Below are positions 11,182 through 18,956 of a stretch of DNA of 49,796 nt, piece by piece. The DNA lies in contig MEIF01000010.1 of assembly GCA_001750645.1 (NCBI GenBank), positions 1 to 49,796 on the forward strand. The letters are read 5' to 3'. The position numbers and the translations under genes were made by a program. Below the pieces are notes generated by a model that did not search any database, was not told the origin of the DNA, and worked only from the letters and a program-made list of their open reading frames with translations. The stretch comes from Gammaproteobacteria bacterium AqS3. GTDB taxonomy: Bacteria; Pseudomonadota; Gammaproteobacteria; MEIF01; AqS3. Every line of letters begins with the position of its first letter. Positions within the stretch are counted from its first letter, which is position 1.

Positions 11182-11211
11182 AAAAAATTTTGTTGTCGGG
11201 CCCTCCCGACA
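11182..11211 (-). terminator. intrinsic-terminator-like hairpin between grpE and dnaK
   Basis: On the minus strand a perfect 7-bp stem (TGTCGGG with CCCGACA, 11194-11211, 4-nt loop) is followed after a few bases by a T run (11182-11188). It sits in the 171-bp gap between grpE and dnaK and could attenuate transcription from grpE into dnaK. The five-base spacer before the T run makes it weaker than a textbook terminator. Confidence 0.5.
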
Positions 11212-11300
11212 CCGCCGTTGACGGCAGGGGCGCCGTTCGCGTCCGCCCGGAACCGGCCGGAGCGGTCTGCGATAGGGGCGGGAGCGACTGCCTTGCCGGA

Positions 11301-12131
11301 TTAGCTGGCGTCTTTGGAAGCGGCTGGGGAAGCATGGGATGGGTCTGTCTGAGTCTGTTTTGGTGTGCTGCCCTCCGGGGCGGGTGCAGCTGCATCCGCC
11401 TGGGAGTCAGTGGGGGTCGCCGTCCGCTCCTCCTGGGCGGATTCTTTGGCTTCGGCTGGACGCGAGGCGATGATGACCCGGGCCGGGCGCAGCACGCGAT
11501 CATGCAGGGTGTAGCCGGTTTGGATCACCTCGATGATGGTGTCGGGGGTGGCGTCGGGGCTGGGGGCGTAGCTGAGCGCCTCGTGCCGCTCGGGGTCAAA
11601 CGCCGCCCCGTGGGCGTCGATCTTCTTCAGGCCGAACTTGTCGAGCGTGTCGGTCAGCGATTTGGCGGTCAGCTCGATGCCGGTTGCGATGCCGGCGCTG
11701 TCGTCCCTAAGACCGGACAGGCTCTCCAGGGCGCGGTGCATGTTGTCCAGCACGCCCAGCAGCTCGGACAGCAGGCGCTCCTGGCCGTAGAGCAGCGCCT
11801 TGGCCACCTCGCTCTCGGCCCGGCGGCTGATGTTCTGCACCTCGGCCTGGGCGTATTGGAGATCCCTCTGCACCTGCTCCAGCACGGCGCTCATCTGGCT
11901 GAGCGCCTCCTCGTCGTCGGCCGAGTCGCCGGCAAAGGCGCGGGCGGCGAGATCGCTCAGCCCCTGCGCCAGCTCGTCCTTGACCTCCTCGGACAGGTTG
12001 GACTGCAGCACCAGGCCCTGCAGGTGCTCGACATCCACGTCCTTCGGCTGCTCGACCGGGGGCTGCTCGGGCTGAGTGTCTTGGGGCTGAGCGTCTTGGG
12101 GCTGAGCGTCTTGGCGAATGTCCTCGGTCAT
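11301..12131 (-). CDS. grpE: nucleotide exchange factor GrpE
   Basis: A GrpE of 276 residues, longer than the usual about 200 because of low-complexity ends. The core has the long N-terminal helix (VLEQVQRDLQYAQAEVQNISRR), ELLGVLDNMHRALE, and the beta-domain end VIQTGYTLHDRVLRPARVIIA, which closes most GrpE proteins. It releases ADP from DnaK. The ATG at 12131 gives MTEDIRQDAQPQ; the ORF continues upstream but loses similarity. Near the N-terminus, residues QDAQP repeat three times in tandem from a 15-bp DNA repeat. A sigma32-like promoter lies just upstream. Confidence 0.96.
   Translation of the reverse strand: MTEDIRQDAQPQDAQPQDTQPEQPPVEQPKDVDVEHLQGLVLQSNLSEEVKDELAQGLSDLAARAFAGDSADDEEALSQMSAVLEQVQRDLQYAQAEVQNISRRAESEVAKALLYGQERLLSELLGVLDNMHRALESLSGLRDDSAGIATGIELTAKSLTDTLDKFGLKKIDAHGAAFDPERHEALSYAPSPDATPDTIIEVIQTGYTLHDRVLRPARVIIASRPAEAKESAQEERTATPTDSQADAAAPAPEGSTPKQTQTDPSHASPAASKDAS
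12071..12115 (-). repeat. three tandem 15-bp repeats inside grpE
   Basis: Three consecutive 15-bp units (12071-12085, 12086-12100, 12101-12115) with one or two substitutions encode the QDAQP-type pentapeptide in the disordered GrpE N-terminus. In-frame repeats of this kind can change number by slippage without breaking the gene. Confidence 0.8.
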
Positions 12132-12167
12132 GCAGGGCGCATCCAGTTGGGGCCGGTGTCCGCCCCT

Positions 12168-12195
12168 ATATGGGGGCTGGTTCTGGGATTGCAAG
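12168..12195 (-). promoter_or_regulatory. sigma32-type heat-shock promoter for grpE
   Basis: On the minus strand, CTTGCAA (12195-12189) is followed after 13 bases by CCCCATAT (12175-12168). This matches the sigma32 consensus of CTTGAA, 13-15 bases and CCCCATNT, with one change in the -35 box. It ends about 36 bp upstream of the grpE ATG, the expected place for the heat-shock operon grpE-dnaK-dnaJ. Confidence 0.8.
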
Positions 12196-12230
12196 CGCCT
12201 TGAATAAAATGCCTGGCTGCTGCGTGGACG

Positions 12231-13898
12231 ATGCCTACCGTGCTGCGAGCCCTGCACATCCAGAACTTCATCCGCGTTCGCCGGCTGAGCATCGACTTCA
12301 CCGGCGGGCTGAGCGTCATCACCGGGGAGAGCGGTGCCGGCAAGTCGCTGCTGCTGGGGGCGCTGGGGCTGTGCACCGGCGAGCGGGCGGCCTCCGGCCT
12401 GCTGTATCCCAACACCCAACAGGCCGTCATCAGCGCCGAGTTTGACCTGACGGATCTGCCGGCGGTTTCGGGGCTGCTCGACGAGCTGGGCTTTCCCGCA
12501 GACGACGATGACCCGTCGCTCTGCACCATTCGCCGCATTCTGGGCGCCGACGGGCGCTCACGCGCCTTCATCAACAGCCAGCCGGCGCGCCTGGGGGATC
12601 TGCAAAACCTGACCGCCCAGCTGCTCGACATCCACGCCCAGGACACCCGCAGCCATCTGCTTGAGGCCGAGCACCAGCGAGCGCTGCTGGACGCCTTTGC
12701 GGGGTGTGCGTCACAAGCCAGCCAGATATCTGAGATTTACCGGGAGTTGAAGGAACTTGAGCGCACTCGAGAGGCGGCGGCCAGCGAGGGCGAGGCACTG
12801 GCGACGCGGCTGAAGTGGCTCGACGAGCAGATTGCCGACCTTGATGACGCCGACCTGCAGCCCGGTGAACTGGCCGGCCTTGAGGGCGAGTTGAAGCTGC
12901 TGGAGAACGTCGAGAACCTGCGCGCCGATGTCCATCAGGCCCAGGAGCTGACCGAGGGCGAGGACGGGGTCGGCGAGGCGATCCGGCGCATTCGCTCGCT
13001 GCTGGGGTCGCATCAGCACCCCGACCTGGCCCAGATAGACGGGCTGCTCGAGTCGGCCGCCATCAACCTCGACGAGGCCGAGACGGCGCTGCGCCACTTT
13101 GCCGAGGGGCTGGAGCAGAGTCCCGAGCGGCTGGAGGCGGTGCGCATCCGGCTTGAGAGCATCTATGACCTGGCGCGCAAATACGACCTGGCGCCCGAGG
13201 GCGTGTTCGGCCAGCTGGAAAAAGTCCGCACCGAGCGGGAGGCGCTGGGCGGGACTGCCGATCTGGAGGCCATGGACCGGCAGATCGCCGAGCTGCGGGA
13301 GCGCTACGACCGGCTGGACGCCGAGCTGCACCAGAAGCGCGCGGCGGCCGGCGGTAAGCTGGCCAGTGCCGTCGGCGAGCGGCTTGAGCAGCTGTACATG
13401 GCCGAGGCGAGATTTGAAGTGCGGGTCGAGGCGGGAGCGACCCTGCAGTCGTGGGGGCGGGATGTCATCGCCCTGTGCATCTCGACCCATCCGGATGCCC
13501 CGCCCGAGGAATTGTCCGGCGTCGCCTCGGGCGGTGAGTTCTCGCGCATCAGCCTGGCCATCAAGGTCGTCTGTGCACAGCACAGCCTGCTGCCGACGCT
13601 GGTGTTTGACGAGGTCGACAGCGGCGTCGGCGGGCGCATCGCCGAGGTCGTCGGACTGCTGCTGAAGCAGCTGAGCGCCGAGGTGCAGACCCTGTGCATC
13701 ACCCATCAGCCCCAGGTCGCCGCCCACGGCGACACCCATTTATTGGTGCATCGGGAGGGCGAGGAGGCCAGCGGCGTGGATGTGTTGGACGACGATCAAC
13801 GCCTTGAGGAAATGGCCCGCATGCTCGCCGGCATCGAGGTCACCGACAAGGCCCGCGCCCACGCCGAGCAGATGCTCAAGGATGCCAGGGCGGGGTGA
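12231..13898 (+). CDS. recN: DNA repair protein RecN
   Basis: A 555-residue SMC-like ATPase for double-strand-break repair. It has Walker A GESGAGKS near residue 33, a long central coiled coil, the ABC signature SGGEFSRISLAIK and Walker B TLVFDEVDSGVGG, then the ITHQPQVAAHGDTH switch. Length and order match RecN. It is divergent from grpE with about 100 bp between, a neighbourhood known from other gammaproteobacteria. Its last 69 bases occur twice more downstream as degraded direct repeats between antitoxin modules. The ATG at 12231 gives MPTVLRALHIQNFI, a typical RecN start. Confidence 0.97.
   Translation: MPTVLRALHIQNFIRVRRLSIDFTGGLSVITGESGAGKSLLLGALGLCTGERAASGLLYPNTQQAVISAEFDLTDLPAVSGLLDELGFPADDDDPSLCTIRRILGADGRSRAFINSQPARLGDLQNLTAQLLDIHAQDTRSHLLEAEHQRALLDAFAGCASQASQISEIYRELKELERTREAAASEGEALATRLKWLDEQIADLDDADLQPGELAGLEGELKLLENVENLRADVHQAQELTEGEDGVGEAIRRIRSLLGSHQHPDLAQIDGLLESAAINLDEAETALRHFAEGLEQSPERLEAVRIRLESIYDLARKYDLAPEGVFGQLEKVRTEREALGGTADLEAMDRQIAELRERYDRLDAELHQKRAAAGGKLASAVGERLEQLYMAEARFEVRVEAGATLQSWGRDVIALCISTHPDAPPEELSGVASGGEFSRISLAIKVVCAQHSLLPTLVFDEVDSGVGGRIAEVVGLLLKQLSAEVQTLCITHQPQVAAHGDTHLLVHREGEEASGVDVLDDDQRLEEMARMLAGIEVTDKARAHAEQMLKDARAG
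13830..13898 (+). repeat. recN tail repeat, resident copy
   Basis: The last 23 codons of recN, including the TGA stop. This 69-base segment recurs at 14758-14826 and 15975-16043 in the same orientation. The resident copy differs from the first downstream copy at six bases. Confidence 0.9.
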
Positions 13899-13905
13899 TG
13901 GGATG

Positions 13906-14066
13906 AGATTTTCAGATTAACTGCTGAGTTCCTTTTCGGATGGGATTGTCTGATTAACTGTTCCTTAAGTATCTGTGGTGATCGGACATCGACCAATGAT
14001 CCCGCATTAATTCTGAGGAACCATGAATTATTTTTATATGCACTCGTCAATGTCATCAGAGGACAA
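13906..14066 (-). pseudogene. broken toxin partner of antitoxin module 1
   Basis: This is the decayed homologue of the intact toxin at 14864-15283. It starts at the same place relative to its antitoxin (TTG 14066, ten bases inside the antitoxin stop). The first ten codons (MSSDDIDECI) are identical to those of the intact toxin, then a TAA follows at 14036. After a deletion of about 90 bp and a frame change, homology resumes with FLRIN at 14006-14023 and fades out. An open frame at 13796-14056 covers this remnant in another frame, but it is not a real gene. Confidence 0.7.
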
Positions 14067-14619
14067 GAAAAAGGCCTTCTGAAAGCAGGTTTTTAATGAT
14101 TTCTTCCTTGATGGGATGATTATCATCAATCATGTCTTCGTACGCCATGAGTTCGTTGGGGCGTTCAGTGCCTCTGACCCAATCCAACAGATGAGTCTCC
14201 TCAGTTCTTTCATTGAAGGTCATCCCGAGGCTGCGTTCAAACTCTTTCTCAAGGATGGCCATATCGTATGCGGCAATATGGCTCGGGTTGAGAATCTCAT
14301 CGCGGCGGCTGGAATCAATTAACTCGACTTGATGTCCCACTCGCTTCCACGGGTAATCCTGCAAATCAAGCTCTGACAGCCAATAAGGCTCGCATTTAAG
14401 CATTTCGTAGATTTCAAGCGGCACAGGGCCGTAGTTCATCGCCCGATAAGTCGCGCCAAAAATAGGCCGCCAGTACTCATTAAGCATGCGCTTGTCTGCA
14501 AAGTAAGCTGTCTTTAGGATTGCGTGGAAGTCCAGGGGCTTGCCCGCAGTCAGCAGCATCCACTGCACTGCCTGGAGGCATTTTTTAGGCGGAAAGTGAA
14601 ATTTAATCTGGGTAATCAT
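14056..14619 (-). CDS. SocA/Panacea-domain (DUF4065) antitoxin, module 1
   Basis: A 187-residue protein of the SocA/Panacea (DUF4065) antitoxin family: an N-terminal KKCLQAVQWMLLTAGKPLDFHAILKTAYFADKRML, then RPIFGATYRAMNYGPVP, the family's GYGPV-like signature. It is highly similar to modules 2 and 3. Such proteins neutralise a cognate toxin encoded next to them. The start is uncertain: ATG 14619 gives MITQIKF, while a TTG further upstream is conserved between copies. Its own toxin gene, immediately downstream, is broken, so this is now an orphan antitoxin that could still cross-protect against the module 2 toxin. Confidence 0.8.
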   Translation of the reverse strand: MITQIKFHFPPKKCLQAVQWMLLTAGKPLDFHAILKTAYFADKRMLNEYWRPIFGATYRAMNYGPVPLEIYEMLKCEPYWLSELDLQDYPWKRVGHQVELIDSSRRDEILNPSHIAAYDMAILEKEFERSLGMTFNERTEETHLLDWVRGTERPNELMAYEDMIDDNHPIKEEIIKNLLSEGLFLVL

Positions 14620-14757
14620 CGCAAGTGGCACCGGTGTGCGGCGACTGATCGGGCGGCAGAATAGCAAAAAAGCCGGGGAGAGGGTTGGGGCTGCCTGCAA
14701 GCCTGGCGGCCCGGCGGTTTTGCACGCAGGACAGACGCTGCGGGCGGCTCAATGGGC

Positions 14758-14826
14758 GGCATCGAGGTCGCCGACAAAGCCCCCGCCCGCACCGAGCAGG
14801 TGCTCAAGGATGCCAGGGCGGGGTGA
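14758..14826 (+). repeat. recN tail repeat, copy 2
   Basis: A 69-base copy of the recN 3' end, including the stop, with six mismatches to the resident tail. An ATG at 14752 opens a 24-codon frame ending in the same KDARAG and TGA as RecN. Five of the six changes alter the amino acid, so the peptide is not obviously selected. It separates antitoxin module 1 from module 2. The rest of the 14620-14863 gap shows a repeat of the antitoxin upstream region also seen at 15868-15942. Confidence 0.9.
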
Positions 14827-14863
14827 GGGTGAATGGAATGTGGGAGGGTTGGAGGCGTGCGGG

Positions 14864-15283
14864 TTAATCAGCAAGCTTTTCGGAGATGATTTCTTTTTGC
14901 TGGTCAGGTAGATAATCCGAAAGCTGTATTTGGCTTCGAACTGCCGCTCTTGCAGTTGGATTAATGCTTCCTATGATATTGCGCCGTTCCGGTCTTTTTT
15001 GTTCTTCAAGACACTCCTTGAGTTCCAGCTCTGACAGCATCGCGACCAGGTCTCCTCCGCACCCTAAAAAGCTGTCATATATGAGCCAAGGGTGCAATTT
15101 TTTTGAGAGAGGCACACAGTTTTTGGTGTAGCGCTTGGTATTTATTCTGAGGAACCCTAAATGTTCCTTTGAAAGGCATACCCACATCTTCCAGTGAGGC
15201 CAATCTAGGTATTTGTCGAACGGCCAGATCACATCCCAAGGGGCGAGCGCGGATATGCATTCGTCAATGTCGTCAGAGGACAA
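14864..15283 (-). CDS. probable toxin of antitoxin module 2, PemK/MazF-like
   Basis: A 139-residue protein starting at TTG 15283 inside the end of its antitoxin gene, the usual arrangement of a toxin-antitoxin pair. The middle segment, WVCLSKEHLGFLRINTK...CVPLSKKLHPWLIYDSFLGCGGDL, resembles small SH3-barrel toxins of the PemK/MazF type, where a short strand ends in an HPFI.H.S-like motif. This assignment rests on pattern only. The C-terminal part (KECLEEQKRPERR..., about residues 90-139) is charged and helical. It is the only intact toxin of the three modules. Base composition is lower in GC than recN. Confidence 0.6.
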   Translation of the reverse strand: MSSDDIDECISALAPWDVIWPFDKYLDWPHWKMWVCLSKEHLGFLRINTKRYTKNCVPLSKKLHPWLIYDSFLGCGGDLVAMLSELELKECLEEQKRPERRNIIGSINPTARAAVRSQIQLSDYLPDQQKEIISEKLAD

Positions 15284-15839
15284 GCCGAGGCCCTATTGCA
15301 ATCAAGTATTTGATCATCTTTTCCCGATCCGGATAATCATCGGCGAGCATGTCTTCATAAGCCATCCGATCATCAGGTCGCTTTGCTCCCCTGACCCAGT
15401 CCATGGGATGGGTTTCTTTGGTTCTCTCGTTGAAACTCATGGCGCGACTGCGTTCAAACTCTTCCTTAATAATGCCCATGTCTTTTTCGGCTATGCAGCT
15501 GGTGCTGGGCATCTCATTGTGGCGGCTGGAATCAATTAACTCGACTTGATGCCCTATTCGCTTCCACGGGTAATCCTGTAAATCAAGTTCCGATAGCCAG
15601 TAAGGCTCACACTTGAGCATTTCATAAACTTCCGATGGAACCGGGCCGTAGTTCATTGCTCGGTAAGTGGCTCCAAAAACAGGTCTGCCGCGCTCATTCA
15701 GCATGCGCTTGTCCGCGAAATAGATGGCTTTCAGAATGACGTGGAATTCCAGCGGCTCACCTGCCGTTGCCAGCATCCACTGCACCGCCTGCAGGCATTT
15801 CTTAGGGGGGAAACGGAACTTGATCTGGGGAGTCGTCAC
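15273..15839 (-). CDS. SocA/Panacea-domain (DUF4065) antitoxin, module 2
   Basis: A 188-residue antitoxin-family protein, close paralogue of modules 1 and 3: KKCLQAVQWMLATAGEPLEFHVILKAIYFADKRML followed by GRPVFGATYRAMNYGPVP. It overlaps the toxin start by 11 bp, implying translational coupling. The start is uncertain: GTG 15839 gives MTTPQIKF, aligned with the ATG of module 1; a TTG at 15884 conserved in the copies is the alternative. It should bind and neutralise the toxin encoded directly downstream. The tandem arrangement with module 1 and the recN-tail repeat indicates duplication or repeated import of a whole unit. Confidence 0.82.
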   Translation of the reverse strand: MTTPQIKFRFPPKKCLQAVQWMLATAGEPLEFHVILKAIYFADKRMLNERGRPVFGATYRAMNYGPVPSEVYEMLKCEPYWLSELDLQDYPWKRIGHQVELIDSSRHNEMPSTSCIAEKDMGIIKEEFERSRAMSFNERTKETHPMDWVRGAKRPDDRMAYEDMLADDYPDREKMIKYLIAIGPRLVL

Positions 15840-15974
15840 AGGCAGCACCGGTGTTCGACGATTGACCGGGCGGCAGAATAGCAAAAAAGCCGAGGGGGTG
15901 GGGGTGGGGCTGCCTGCAAGCCTGGCGGCCCGGCGGTTTGGTCTTGAGGATAGTCTGCGGGCGGCTCAATGAGC

Positions 15975-16043
15975 GGCATCGAGGTCGCCGGCAAAGCCCC
16001 CGCCCGCACCGAGCAGGTGCTCAAGGATGCCAGGGCGGGGTGG
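15975..16043 (+). repeat. recN tail repeat, copy 3
   Basis: A third 69-base copy of the recN 3' end. It differs from copy 2 at only two bases, one of which turns the stop TGA into TGG, so the frame runs on to TGA at 16047. An ATG at 15969 opens the frame. Copies 2 and 3 share five substitutions against recN itself, so they derive from a common ancestor distinct from the resident tail. Confidence 0.9.
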
Positions 16044-16066
16044 GATTGATTAGTGCCCGTTGCTCG

Positions 16067-16687
16067 TCAGAGGATGAGGAAAAAACTTTCTGAAAGCAGA
16101 TCCTCGATTATTTCCTCCTTGTGGGGGTGCTTGTCGTCAATCATGTCTTCATAAGCCATTAATTCATCGGGGCGCATGGCGCCTCTGACCCAATCCATCT
16201 GATGCGTCACCCTCGTCTTCGCGCTAAAGTTCATATTGAGACAGCGTCGGAATTCAATCTTTATGGCGGTCATATCATCTTTGGTGAGGCTGCTCGGATT
16301 GAGAATTTTTTTACGGCGCTTGGCGCTCATGTGCCCGACCAGCTCAACGTGATGGCCCTTCAGCTTCCAGGGGTAATTCTTTAATTGCAGTTCAGACAGC
16401 CAGTAAGGCTCGCCCTTGAGCATTTCGTAGATTTCCCACGGCACGGGGCCGAAGCTTCTGCCTATGTAGATGGCGCCAAAAATAGGCCGCTGGTGCTCAT
16501 TAAGCATGCGCCTGTCTGCGAGATAAGCTGTCTTCAGAATGATCTGCATGTTCAGCGGCTTGCCCGCTTTCAGCAGCATCCACTCAACTGCCTGCAAACA
16601 TTTTTCGGGGGGAAAACAGAATTTGATCCGGGGTCGCGCGGTGTTCAATGTTGGTGCTCCGAGGGATGTCGCTGCACAGCATAGCAA
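16067..16687 (-). CDS. SocA/Panacea-domain antitoxin, module 3 (orphan)
   Basis: A third DUF4065/Panacea protein of up to 206 residues, more diverged than the other two: EKCLQAVEWMLLKAGKPLNMQIILKTAYLADRRML and RPIFGAIYIGRSFGPVP. Only TTG starts fit (16687 or 16648), so the 5' end is uncertain. Downstream, where the toxin should begin, only about 20 bases of toxin-like sequence (TCCTCTGACGAG) remain before the recN tail repeat. The toxin has thus been almost wholly deleted. Retained antitoxins without toxins could give immunity against related toxins from incoming elements. Confidence 0.75.
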   Translation of the reverse strand: MLCCAATSLGAPTLNTARPRIKFCFPPEKCLQAVEWMLLKAGKPLNMQIILKTAYLADRRMLNEHQRPIFGAIYIGRSFGPVPWEIYEMLKGEPYWLSELQLKNYPWKLKGHHVELVGHMSAKRRKKILNPSSLTKDDMTAIKIEFRRCLNMNFSAKTRVTHQMDWVRGAMRPDELMAYEDMIDDKHPHKEEIIEDLLSESFFLIL

Positions 16688-16861
16688 GTAAAGCCGAAAG
16701 GGGGCGGCTTGAAGCTTGGCAGCTTAGGGATGCGTCGCTCAATGCACAGGCGCTGCGGATGCAGCTCTCCCACTGGCCGGCGGCAGCCGCCTGCATCATG
16801 AACAGGGCGGCAGGATGCATTCTGCGGTGCGCCCCGGTTAAGTCAGAAGATCAGAGTTCGG

Positions 16862-16867
16862 TAATAT
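16862..16867 (+). promoter_or_regulatory. possible -10 box for the Zorya operon
   Basis: TAATAT lies about 55 bp upstream of the zorA ATG in the otherwise gene-free 16688-16922 interval, with a poor TTAAGT 18 bp further up. The interval also contains a diverged form of the antitoxin upstream region. A strong purine-rich ribosome-binding site (GGGGGGAAG) precedes zorA. Confidence 0.3.
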
Positions 16868-16922
16868 ACCCCGCCCGACAGGCCGGAACAGAGGCCTGTG
16901 AAGAGCAAGTGGGGGGAAGACG

Positions 16923-18956
16923 ATGATTAAAAAACGGGGTTGGTGGATTCCCTTCATTGTTCCTTTTCTTCTCATCATTCTGTTGGCGGCTGTGTTCTTA
17001 TCGCTGCTGTTTGAAGATTCGCGCTTGCAGCTTTTTGCGATCGGGGAAGATCTCAGCAAAACGATAGAGCCTGTTTTGAATCTGATAGCCAATAAGGGGA
17101 TTGGCCCCCTGCTGGCCGTTGTGATTTTCTCGCTGTTCCTATTGTCGATCGGGTGGATGGCATATCTTGCATTCTGGCGAGATCGCAAAGCGGTCAAACC
17201 GATTCGACATGCACTGAGCCAGCATGTGGGGATCAATGATTTCCCCAACCACTTTCGCAGTGTAGACAATGCATTTAAAAATTCCGAACATTTTGAACGT
17301 CAGTGGTCGGAGTTTAGAGAGACAATGATTGAGCCCGATTTCAATTCGCCCGGGTTTGCGGGCAAAAAATGGTACAAAAACCCTGTCAGACCTTATGAGT
17401 ACTTCAGTCCCGAAAGCACGCATCTGCCGATAGGGTTTGTTGAGGTTACCCCCAATTTATTCGTTGGGCTGGGTCTGCTGCTGACATTTGTAGGGTTGAT
17501 AGCAGCCATATCAGAAACATCAGATGTCTTTAGCCCCGGAGCCGATAATATTGACTCCCAGCAGGAGGCCATCGGCGATATGCTGAATATTACGGCCACA
17601 AAGTTTTACAGTTCCTTTACGGCACTGTTCTCGTCTCTGGTTCTGAACTCTGCATTGACGATATGGAAGAACTGGAGAATCAAGGTCTTTAATGAGATCA
17701 ACGATAAGATCGAATTAGGTATTCGCTACATCTCCCCGTCGGAAATGGCGCTTAAGCAGATAGACGAGATTAAAGAGCAAACCAAGCAATTGGAGACATT
17801 CAATACAGATTTAAGAATGCAATTGGGCGAGAGTATTGAAAATGCAGCCAGAAATGTGACCTCTCAGATACAAAACGCATCCGATCAACAAGCTGAAAAA
17901 ATGGCGGCTCAGATGCGGGATCTCCAAAGATCTAACGCGGATTTAATGGAAAAAATCGGAGGCAGTATCGAGGTCGCGGCGGAAAACGTAATTTCTCAGA
18001 TACAGGATGCTTCAAATCAACAGATTGAAAAAATGTCAGATCAGACTCGAGAACTTCAGGAATCCAATGCTGACTTAATAGGAAAAATTGGAGACAGCAT
18101 CGCAGATAAATTAGCTGACACGGCAGGCACTGTTGCATCACAGGTGCAAGAGGCTTCGATTATGGGCCTTAACAAGGTGGGAGAGAGACTTGAAAGGGCC
18201 TCTCAGGCTTTGAATGGCTTGCCGGAAAAGTTGAAGGAATCTTCGGATCGTTTTTCTCAAAGCGTTAAACATACAGTGGAGCAAATCAATAGGTCTCTGA
18301 CCGAATTTGCTATTTCCCTTGATGGAGTGACTAACGATCTATCTAAAAAAGCAGGCGAAAAGATAAAGAATGAGATGGAGGATGCAGTTGATAAGGCGAC
18401 AGAGGAGATCAGCACTTCATTCAGATCTTTTTCCGGCTCAGTTGCTGATATAAGCGAAAACATGGAAAACCTGAACGATAGCTTGGAGGGTGCGGTGCGG
18501 AGCATAAGACAGGCGGGCGGGGAATTGGGCAGAAACGTCTCTCAAATGAGTGAAACAACGGATCAGTTGAAAGGCACCACCAGTAGTTTGGAAGACATTA
18601 CAGTTTCAGCAAGAGAATCTAATCAGGTGCTTAGTAGGTCTATTGGCGAATTGAAAATCACGGCTGAGTCTTTAACTGAGACATGTAAGGGATCATTTCA
18701 GAATATGGAGGAAAATCTGGACAGAATTCAGGAAATATTTGATGAGCATGCTGAGCGGTATGAAAATGCAGATAAAACCATCTCAGAGATATATAAAAAA
18801 GTGGAAGATCAAATCAAGGGTTCAGTAGAAAGAATGAAAGAGCATATAGACAGAATGGATAACAGTTTCACTGCGGCCATGGGCAGTATGTCCTCCATAG
18901 TTGATGGCTTGAGCGAAATAGTTGATGGGCTGAATGAGCGTAATGAAGATCGATGA
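16923..18956 (+). CDS. zorA: ZorA, MotA-like stator subunit of Zorya defence
   Basis: A 677-residue inner-membrane protein with the ZorA layout. There are hydrophobic segments at about residues 8-30, 60-85, 175-200 and 225-245 (the MotA/TolQ/ExbB-like core, with LIAAISETSDVF between), followed by a long coiled-coil tail of over 400 residues reaching into the cytoplasm. ZorA forms a pentamer around a ZorB dimer and, in Zorya, an ion-driven motor that senses phage entry and signals through the tail. Within the tail a 44-residue unit is repeated about two and a half times (residues 302-415). It overlaps zorB by 4 bp (ATGA). Composition is clearly AT-richer than recN, a sign of transfer. Confidence 0.9.
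   Translation: MIKKRGWWIPFIVPFLLIILLAAVFLSLLFEDSRLQLFAIGEDLSKTIEPVLNLIANKGIGPLLAVVIFSLFLLSIGWMAYLAFWRDRKAVKPIRHALSQHVGINDFPNHFRSVDNAFKNSEHFERQWSEFRETMIEPDFNSPGFAGKKWYKNPVRPYEYFSPESTHLPIGFVEVTPNLFVGLGLLLTFVGLIAAISETSDVFSPGADNIDSQQEAIGDMLNITATKFYSSFTALFSSLVLNSALTIWKNWRIKVFNEINDKIELGIRYISPSEMALKQIDEIKEQTKQLETFNTDLRMQLGESIENAARNVTSQIQNASDQQAEKMAAQMRDLQRSNADLMEKIGGSIEVAAENVISQIQDASNQQIEKMSDQTRELQESNADLIGKIGDSIADKLADTAGTVASQVQEASIMGLNKVGERLERASQALNGLPEKLKESSDRFSQSVKHTVEQINRSLTEFAISLDGVTNDLSKKAGEKIKNEMEDAVDKATEEISTSFRSFSGSVADISENMENLNDSLEGAVRSIRQAGGELGRNVSQMSETTDQLKGTTSSLEDITVSARESNQVLSRSIGELKITAESLTETCKGSFQNMEENLDRIQEIFDEHAERYENADKTISEIYKKVEDQIKGSVERMKEHIDRMDNSFTAAMGSMSSIVDGLSEIVDGLNERNEDR
17826..18160 (+). 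repeat. 44-residue tandem repeats in the ZorA tail
   Basis: Units begin at 17826, 17958 and 18090 (132 bp each, the last partial). Each starts GxSI, continues AAxNVxSQIQ and ends SNADLxxKI. Forty-four residues equal four hendecads, so addition or loss of a unit would keep the coiled-coil register while changing tail length. Confidence 0.8.

Noticed and set aside
13796-14056. An 86-codon minus-strand frame downstream of antitoxin module 1
   Set aside because: It overlaps the end of recN and crosses the frame break of the decayed toxin. It is a relic, not a gene.
14752-14826. The 24-codon frame over recN tail copy 2 as a functional peptide gene
   Set aside because: Five of six changes from recN are amino-acid changing and copy 3 lost the stop, so there is no sign of selection on the peptide.
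17826-18160. The repeat in zorA considered as a CRISPR or mobile repeat
   Set aside because: The units are contiguous, in frame and match at protein level, so they are coiled-coil repeats within a coding region.
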